Part shown: positions 57,360 to 64,000 of the stretch, piece by piece | How the letters are laid out: each line of letters starts with the position of its first letter | Numbering within the stretch: position 1 is the first letter of the stretch | Origin: Phycomyces blakesleeanus NRRL 1555(-) | Taxonomy: Eukaryota > Mucoromycota > Mucoromycetes > Mucorales > Phycomycetaceae | Assembly: GCF_001638985.1 (NCBI RefSeq) | Contig: NW_017265134.1 | Location: forward strand, 2,199,732 to 2,263,731 | Length of the DNA stretch: 64,000 bases | Reading direction: 5' to 3' | The notes under the pieces: generated by a model | What the model saw: only the letters and a program-made list of their open reading frames with translations | Told to the model about the DNA's origin: nothing | The model's database searches: none | Program-made: the position numbers and the translations under genes

Positions 57360-60127
57360 TAACTCTATTTTTATTTCTATCTCCCTCTCTCTCTCTTTTT
57401 ATAACTGTTTGGTTGTTTGTTTATTTGATTGTGGAAAAATAGAGAAGAAGTATTTCTAACCATTATTATTATTATCATATTTAATACATCAATGAATATT
57501 CACGTATGCAGAAACTGGTCCTTTTATTGATCGACTCTTTGACAAGTTGAACGAAAACAACCGACCAGTAGAAATTCTGTCTGCGGCTATCGAAGATCCT
57601 TTGAATATTTCTTCTCGCCGTTTAAGCGACTTCTCTGATGATGAGGACGATGGTGACCGCAACTTTAAGCATAGACGTCAGAGACAAGAGGATCAGGAAG
57701 ACTCTTACACAACCAGACAAGTAGAGGAGCGTGGTAAGCGTCGTTTCCCAGAAAACAACCAGGCCGGAGGTATGAACAAGCACTCCCGTGTGGATGACAG
57801 TAGACGGGGACCCGATGGAATTCCGATGGGACCTGCCGCAATGTACAATAATACCGTTCAGCAATCAACATTTGACGGTCGGGGCAGAGGAAGAGGAAAT
57901 AGAGGAAACCGTGGAGGGATGAACATGGGACGTACACAAAGACCCCGATGCAGAGACTATAATGGTAAAAGAATAATAATAGTAATGAAAGAGAAAACGA
58001 AAAAGGGATATATATATATATATATATATAGGGAAAAAGGGAAAAAAGAGAAAAAGGAGGGAAGGATATAGATGTATTCAATTTAATGTGGTTAAAATAT
58101 GCTCAAATATTAACTTCTTCTGTGTCCTCTTCTTTTGCATATTTTAATTGCTGCCAGAAAAGGGATTCTGTATGCGAGGAGACATGTGTCCTTATGACCA
58201 TGGTGTCGATCGCATCATTGTAGATGAAGGATTCAACGGACCATTTCCTAACGGCCCTGGCCACATGGGTGCTATGAGTGGGCGAGGACCTCAGCCTCCA
58301 TTCTTTGGTATGCCAAATACTATGGGTAAGTAGATCGTTTTTTTTTACAATGTGGCAAATAAACAAGAGAAAGGAAAGAAAGCTAATAATGGTAAATGAA
58401 TAAATAAAAACAAAATTAGTACCTAATGGTATGGGTCCTGATGCTTATGACCCTGAGCGTGCTACATTGATGCCCAACGGAAATATGCCTTTCCCCACTG
58501 ATATGTCTAGCATGTTGATTCCTGAAACAATTCCACCAATTCAGATGAGCCAACCAACCCGTGGAACTGCACGCGGAGGTATGCGCGGCCGTGGCCGTGG
58601 CCGTGGTAGTTACATGGGTGGTTCAAGTGGAGGCTATCAGCAACAACTCCACAGCAAGTCCGGAACTACTCTTGTGGTAGAAAATATCCCTCCCGAGGAA
58701 TGTCAGATAACAAAGGTTCACGACTTTTTCCAGAAATTCGGAACTTTAACAAACATCAGTGTCCAACCACACCAACAGAAAGCTATTCTGCAATACGGTA
58801 CACGCGCAGAGGCTGAAGCTGCATACCATTCTCCTGACGCTATCTTTGACAACCGATTTGTAAAGGTATACTGGCAAAGAGAGAAGGAAGATGGCTCCCA
58901 GCAACCACAACAGCAGCAACAACAGCAACAGCAAGCTTCTAGTGCTGAGGCTCAGGCAGCTGCCTTGGCTGCAAGTATTGCTGCAAATGAACCCGATCCG
59001 GAGCTTGTAGCTGCAAGAGCAGCAGAACTTGCAAAACAAAGAGAAGAAAAGTTAAAGAAACACCAGGAGAGAATGCAGGCCGTATTAGATGCTCAGAAAC
59101 AAAAAGAGCAGCTCCTCCAGAAGCAGATTGACGAACAGAAACAGTTGATGGAAAAGCTCGGAAACAAAGACATGTCACGCACCGAAAAGGAGGAATTACT
59201 CAAGTCCCTCAAGAAGATTGGAGCTGATATTAATGCCTCTAGAAGTGGAGTAGCTACTGCTGCTTCTGCGCCACAAACACAAGCAACTAGCACCACCACC
59301 ACAACAACAACATCTACAGCAACTGCCAGTGCTACTGCAGTTTCTGGAACACCAGAAACACCTGAAGATCTGAAGAAAAAGTTGGCTATATTAGAAGCTG
59401 AAGCTGCTGCTTTAGGACTTGCAGCTTATGGACCTAGTTTCCGCGGCGGACGTGGTGGGTATTTTGGACGCGGACGTGGATACCCAAGAATGCGAGGTGG
59501 CATGACACGGATGAGTCTCGATAACCGTCCCACAAAACTGTTGATAAAGGATATCCCAGAAGACACAGCTGAGGAAGTTCAGAAACACTTTGAGGTAAAT
59601 ATTTACATACATATATATATATTGTGTGTGTGTGTACAAGATACAGGTTATGTAAATTATAGGAGCTTTATTTATTGGAAATTTTATATTTATATTTATA
59701 TTTATATTTATATTATCATTTTTATTTGAATTTGGATTTCGTAGCAATACGGCACTGTCACATCTTATGAATCCTCTGAACAAGGCGTTATTGTGCAGTA
59801 CTCTCAACGTTTTGAAGCTGAAAAGGTAAATTAATATAAAATACAAGAGGCAACCAATACTCTATAGTATAGTATAGTATAAAATGATAATTTGTTTGGC
59901 ACCAGTATTTGTTAGTCCAATATACTAACCATAAAAAAAACAATTTCTTTTATTGATATCACCACCACAACCACCACCACCAGGCAATGTCTGTAGGAGC
60001 CAATTTCCCAAAGGGAACACTTCAGCTTTCATGGTTTACAGAGTCATCTTCCGGGGCACCTTCTACAACTGACAACTCTACAGAAAGCAATCAGTCCTCT
60101 ACTGAAGCCAACCCAGCCCAGTCATAA
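56906..60127 (+). CDS. RBM26/RBM27-like RNA-binding protein (PWI-like, CCCH, two RRMs)
   Basis: Seven exons, 56906-56967, 57097-57215, 57512-57964, 58158-58325, 58420-59594, 59745-59825 and 59984-60127, give 733 aa. In animals RBM26/27 belongs to the nuclear polyA-tail exosome-targeting machinery; S. pombe Rmn1 is related. The N terminus (1-75, LKAFLCKEVES ... NFVMTIIGEKEID ... FIDRLFDKL) is PWI-like. A CCCH zinc finger follows at about 207-227 (CRDYNEKGFCMRGDMCPYDH, C-x8-C-x5-C-x3-H), split by an intron. Then come Gly/Met/Pro-rich stretches, RGRGRGRG motifs, RRM1 at about 350-420 (TTLVVENIPPEECQ), a Gln-rich and coiled-coil segment (KQREEKLKKHQERMQAVLD), a second RGG patch and RRM2 at about 638-705 (TKLLIKDIPEDTAEEVQKHF) that carries the last two junctions. 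The order matches RBM26/27. Confidence 0.92.
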
Positions 60128-60529
60128 TGAATAAGAAAAGGCAGCTTTCTTTTTGTACATATCATTATTCGTGATTTGTTTTTTTTTAAAGAAAAAAAAA
60201 TAATGATAAAGAAAAAAAAACAGGTCCGTTGATGAAGAAACCATTCCAATTTGTGTGTACCTCTTCCCTTCCTCCTTTCAAGTCTTTCCTTCAAATCAAC
60301 CTCTTTATCTATCTTTTAAGTAACTTTATCTCTCTATCTCTCTCTCTTTCTTTTTATCTTTATCTATTTCTTTATCTATTTCTTTCTCTATATTTCCTTT
60401 TTTTTCTTTTTTTTTTAATACATTGGCATTTTATAATAAAATAACAATCCTAAGCCGACATTTTTGTCTTTAATATTTTGTACTTTTAGGCAAAAGGGGG
60501 AGTTTTTTTTTCCTACGTCAAATGCCCAT
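60128..60529. other. Convergent 3' intergenic region
   Basis: 402 bases between the 3' ends of RBM26/27 and EMC4. It contains an imperfect T9/A9 tract at 60179-60200 and CT-rich runs (TCTATTTCTTTATC repeats) at 60320-60400. No gene seen. Confidence 0.5.
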
Positions 60530-61668
60530 CTAAATTGATGCATACTCAAGCACCTATTATAAATATATAGTTATTTAGATTGATAATTAATTTAATTCCC
60601 AAAAATATACTTTAAAAAAATCATCTATCGTTTATTCATCTTCTTTTTCTTTTACTTACCTCTTTGTGGGGAAGGAATGCTAACCAATCTGAAGTGGTTG
60701 TTGGCAACAATCCCATGTTGTTGATCTTGTAAACACCCAGCAGTATGATCACAAGCTGCAAACCAATATAGGTCAACTTTGGGAGCAGTAAATCAGCCTC
60801 GGGACGTTTGGCAGCTGCACCTTTGGACTCAAATCTCTCAAATGCTAATTATTATTATTATTATTGTATTTTTTTTTGGTAAGTATAATTTAATACGTCA
60901 AAAGATTTCAACATACAACCCATCCAAAAGAGAGAGAGAAAAAAAATGCATTAATATCCCCCACATACAAAACCATACTTACTTTGATTGAGAGTCATGA
61001 TAGCCTTGGCAGGTTGGAAGAAAAGCATAAATGTAATCATAACACTGAAGATTTGTACACCATTACCACTCATGTAAATCATGATGGCATTCATTGGAAT
61101 GTTCTTTGCTGGACTCATTGCAACATCCCATGCTCTCTATTGTGTGTGTGTGTGTGTGTATGTGTATTAGACATTTCAGCTACTGATAACTAGTACTACC
61201 ACAATTTTTTTTAACAAAAATAAATAAAAAAAAAAAAGACTTGCCTTGACTTTAATTGGAACATCATCATGATCATCCTGAGCATTCAGGTTTTTTCCTC
61301 CTTTCTAAACAAAAGTTAAACAAATAAATTCATAAGAACAAACATTCCAACCCGAGAATACTTTTTCTTCTTCTTCTTCTTCAAAGTTCGCCTTACCAAT
61401 CCTAATTTGGCATTGTGGAAGGCATGGGAATCATATCCAACAGGATTAGGAACTTTTGATCTTTTATTTAGTTGTGGATTCAATCAATGAAGAAATAAAA
61501 GAAATTGTAATCGATGTAAATTGTCGAGTAAGTGATTATAGCTTCATTTATAAGTATATTATATTGTATTATAATATAATATAATATAAAGAAGATAATA
61601 TATAACTATAGACATTACTTGTTGGCAGTATTGATAGATGCGTAATCTACAGACCAAGTAGAAACCAT
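60530..61668 (-). CDS. EMC4: ER membrane protein complex subunit 4
   Basis: Subunit of the EMC insertase, which puts transmembrane helices into the ER membrane. Six exons on the minus strand, 61619-61668, 61397-61460, 61245-61304, 60983-61136, 60660-60844 and 60530-60553, give 178 aa (human EMC4 has 183). Family landmarks: VGYDSHAFHNAKLG, RAWDVAMSPAKNIPMNAIMI with the first membrane segment, KAIMTLNQTFERFES, the second hydrophobic segment (IGLQLVILLLGVYKINNMGL) and LLPTTTSDWLAFLP near the end. Intron 3 starts with GCAAGT after AAG, a GC-AG intron; no GT donor there preserves the frame. Exon 2 follows an A-rich AAAAG acceptor. The last exon adds only VLEYASI. The exon junctions were set by the conserved sequence. 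Confidence 0.9.
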
Positions 61669-61982
61669 GATGATGAGATACTTTCTTATCAAAAAAGGAA
61701 ACCTTGAATTGGTTTCTTTATGTGAATGAAGGAATCAGTGGACGTCATAAAGTCGCAGTGTGAAAAACAAAAAAAAAAGAGAGAGAGAAAGAGAGAAAAA
61801 GGAAACTCGCACAGACAAAGTACAACACATATAAATAAAATATAAGATATTAAGCGACCTTAATTTATTAAAAATTAATTTATTATTTATTATATTATAT
61901 TATATTATATTATATTAAAAGTAAGAGTATAGAATACAAGTAAAGGTTATTAAGTAAAAGTCGGTTATTTCGCAGGCACTGT
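61669..61982. other. EMC4 promoter region
   Basis: 314 bases upstream of EMC4 and past the end of the four-TM gene. A GACGTCAT half-CRE lies near 61741 and TATAT/ATATTA repeats at about 61880-61918. No gene seen. Confidence 0.45.
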
Positions 61983-62653
61983 TTATGCATGGAAACCTTG
62001 TCTGTACGCAAGACCGCAGATAGTGAGGCCGATTCCGTAGAAGAGGAGACTGTAGAGGAAACGGACATAACCATTCTTGTAACCAGCCTCAACAAAGAAC
62101 ATAATAAAGGCAAAGGCAACATAGCTATAAAAATTTACAAAGTTAAATAAATAAATAAAATTATGACTTTGAATATTATTTAAACAAACAAACTTACATC
62201 CAAGAGAGAATCATCACTGCGCGTGTGGAAGCACGAGCAAAGGTGTTCAGAGTAAGTACCGAGCCGAGCATAAAGACTTGATCACGGAGCATATCATGGG
62301 CACGGTTGAGACGGTTCTATAGATAAAGAACTGTTAGACAAAAGGACCTTGTATACTGTTTAGAAATGTCTTTTACTTACGCAGATACCACGAGACCAGG
62401 AAGGAGGCTGAACTGTCTTGTGGTGGTTTGCAACATCTTGACCATCAAGAGCTGGATCAGCGGTACCAGAATGAACACCAGTTGACAGATCGCTCTCGTT
62501 CGAGTTATCAAATGCATGGCGAGAAAACCAAGCAGCACCCCAGAACACATACAGAGTCATCCAGGCAATCCATGTAACGCGTACGTGCCAGTCGAGCAAG
62601 AAGGCATTCATGGGCTCCATGTTATTGTGTATTTCAATAGCGGCAGCAGTCAT
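61983..62653 (-). CDS. Small four-helix membrane protein, 177 aa
   Basis: Three exons on the minus strand, 62381-62653, 62198-62316 and 61983-62124. Hydrophobic segments are at about 24-43 (VTWIAWMTLYVFWGAAWF), 108-122, 128-147 (MILSWIYVAFAFIMFF) and 155-170 (FLYSLLFYGIGLTICGLAY). A hydrophilic loop with Asp/Ser/His residues separates the first and second, and a basic NRLNRAHDMLRDQ motif precedes the second. No signal sequence; the short tail is GFHA. Codon use favours C-ending codons (for example CTC, GCC), as in well-expressed genes. I do not recognise the family; an ER or mitochondrial membrane protein is possible. The splice donor TGC|GTAAGT was chosen over a nearer GGT site because it keeps phase. 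Confidence 0.75.
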
Positions 62654-63633
62654 TTTGAACAAAGTAAGAGTGATTCAAAAAAAGAGAGCAAGGTGTATCT
62701 ACCACACGATTAAATCCAAAAGTTAACGAGAGATTTATAGTGTGTGAGCTGGTTTTCTTGCAGGATGAAACATTCCTCCCTTGTTCATTACAAGACCGTC
62801 CGTGCGATGAAGCCAGCAAAAAAAATTCCTCTTAGTGCTTTTCTATACATGATTCTTTACTATGATTCAATTCTTTTTTTTTATTATATACATACATATA
62901 TTTGCATCAGTTATGTCACAAGCCTTGTCATGTAGAGCAAATTAAGAACAAATTGGCTTGCATCGGCGACCCAAAGTACCTTGAGAAATAGCAATTCTCT
63001 GACAGCCAGGCAACTTTTTGGTGTATGATTGATCTATTCACTACCGAGCTTTAATTCACCGAGCTTAGATAGTATTAGTGATAATCGAGAATGTGTTTTT
63101 TTTTCATCTTTGGCGTCAAGCATGATTATGAAGATGCATATATATTTGTCAACCTGAAGATCAATATAATAACCCCCGTCATTTTGACTGCAATTGACGA
63201 ATTATATCTTGCTTTTTTTTTTCTTTTTTCAAGGGATCCCACAAACTAAGCTGGGGTTGCAATTAAACTTGTCTTGGTTTATTTTTCATTATCAAAATAT
63301 GGATCGACAACGATAGGTCTAAATGAATCATACTAAGTAATAATGATAATAACATCAGATACAAGCATATAGCGTCGCTGAATAAATGCAGGGATCTCTG
63401 ATGTATTTTAGCGTGATTATTCACAGGCTATTTTGCATTATCGACAATATACAGCAAACATAACTTAGTAGCTTAAATTCATCATATCAATAAAAAAATA
63501 ATATTTGGAAATTTGGTTTGCATGATTTTATTTTATTTTGACATATAATTTGCATAGATATATAACTAATTAATTAATTGATTAATTAGTTAATTAGTTA
63601 ATTAGCTTTACGAGTTCAGTCCAAGTATATTGC
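62654..63633. other. Gene-free region upstream of the four-TM gene
   Basis: No supported gene. It holds the promoter of the four-TM gene on the left and the 3' flank of the HAD hydrolase on the right. A TAATTAGT/TTAATTGATTAA cluster lies at about 63565-63605. Short frames at 62634-62819 and 62744-62935 have no motif. Confidence 0.45.
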
Positions 63634-63951
63634 TTATGGAAGGTTCTTCAAGATAAAAGGATACAAATCTACCAAAGAAACCAGAGTGTTCTTTTTCAAA
63701 ATAGGATCTGATGTTTCAAAAGGTTCCTCAAAATCAAGTTTCTCTATATAAATAATATATATAAAAATTAGATAATTGGAATCAGGAAAATTTGCTTATT
63801 TCCTTAAAAGAAATAAACAATAAAAGTAAAATTTTACCTCTATCCAACAAGACCGCGTTCCAACCTGCATTTAATGCACCTAGCGTAAATCGAGTTTCAT
63901 ATTAGTTTATTGCTTTATTTTCAAAGATAGATATTATTACCATAGTAATCC
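63634..63951 (-). CDS. HAD-superfamily hydrolase, 3' end only
   Basis: The 5' part lies beyond the right edge. Three minus-strand exons are visible: an 11-nt one at 63941-63951 (DYYG), 63838-63879 (ALNAGWNAVLLDR) and 63634-63743, ending LDLYPFILKNLP-like before a TAA. The reading DYYGALNAGWNAVLLDRE is the motif IV-to-C-terminal segment of HDHD3-type haloacid dehalogenases (GDxxxxDxxGAxxAGMxxxxLxR), in which the upstream GD would lie in the next exon. Members are phosphatases of small molecules. Both introns have GT-AG ends and the phases agree. Substrate unknown. Confidence 0.7.
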
Positions 63952-64000
63952 CTATTAAGAAAAAAAATCAATTGATTGATTGATTAATAAACAAAGAAGT

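Overview
The window is nuclear DNA of a filamentous, early-diverging fungus, most likely a member of the Mucoromycota. It is AT-rich. Genes are broken by short introns of mostly 60-170 bp with GTAAGT-like donors and TAG/CAG acceptors, and intergenic DNA is full of microsatellites and homopolymer tracts. Several families point to fungi: a velvet factor, a HOY1-type homeobox regulator, a four-RRM Nrd1/Mrn1 protein, a Zn2Cys6 regulator and an SH3-WW-RasGEF. No rRNA, tRNA, CRISPR array or intact transposon was recognised.

Layout. 1-3.2 kb is gene-poor and holds decayed, frame-shifted protein relics. 3.3-8 kb carries a short unknown protein, fatty acid 2-hydroxylase (+) and HMG-CoA lyase (-), the last two convergent. 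8-11.7 kb is empty apart from weak relics. 11.7-23.2 kb carries the Ras GEF (+), the Nrd1/Mrn1 RNA-binding protein (-), a tiny CYSTM protein (-), and a head-to-head pair of type II membrane proteins that both look like Golgi glycosyltransferases. 25.1-26.5 kb is a velvet gene with a 16-nt exon. 29-30.2 kb is ribosomal protein RPL11 (uL5), whose first coding exon is only the ATG. 31.5-33 kb is a divergent PP1-type phosphatase (-). 36.2-40.4 kb holds a PH-domain protein and a large single-pass membrane protein with a degenerate GTPase-like head. 40.6-41 kb may encode a small secreted Cys-rich peptide. 42.8-45 kb is the homeobox gene. 50.4-52.5 kb is a regulator with its zinc cluster at the C terminus. 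53.5-54.4 kb has an unresolved multi-exon candidate. 55.5-62.7 kb is gene-dense: FAM192A/Fyv6 (-) and RBM26/27 (+) share a 304-bp promoter with a perfect CRE palindrome, followed by EMC4 (-) with a GC-AG intron and a four-TM membrane protein (-). The last exons of a HAD hydrolase (-) run off the right edge.

Functional themes. There is no operon or biosynthetic cluster; most genes are housekeeping or regulatory. Signalling and development are represented by the Ras GEF, velvet, homeobox, Zn2Cys6, Nrd1 and PP1-like genes. Membrane and ER work is represented by SCS7, EMC4 and the two glycosyltransferase-like proteins. Nuclear RNA metabolism is represented by RBM26/27 and Fyv6-like. All multi-exon models were assembled by hand from splice signals. 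The coding lengths of the complete models sum to whole codons, which supports but does not prove them.
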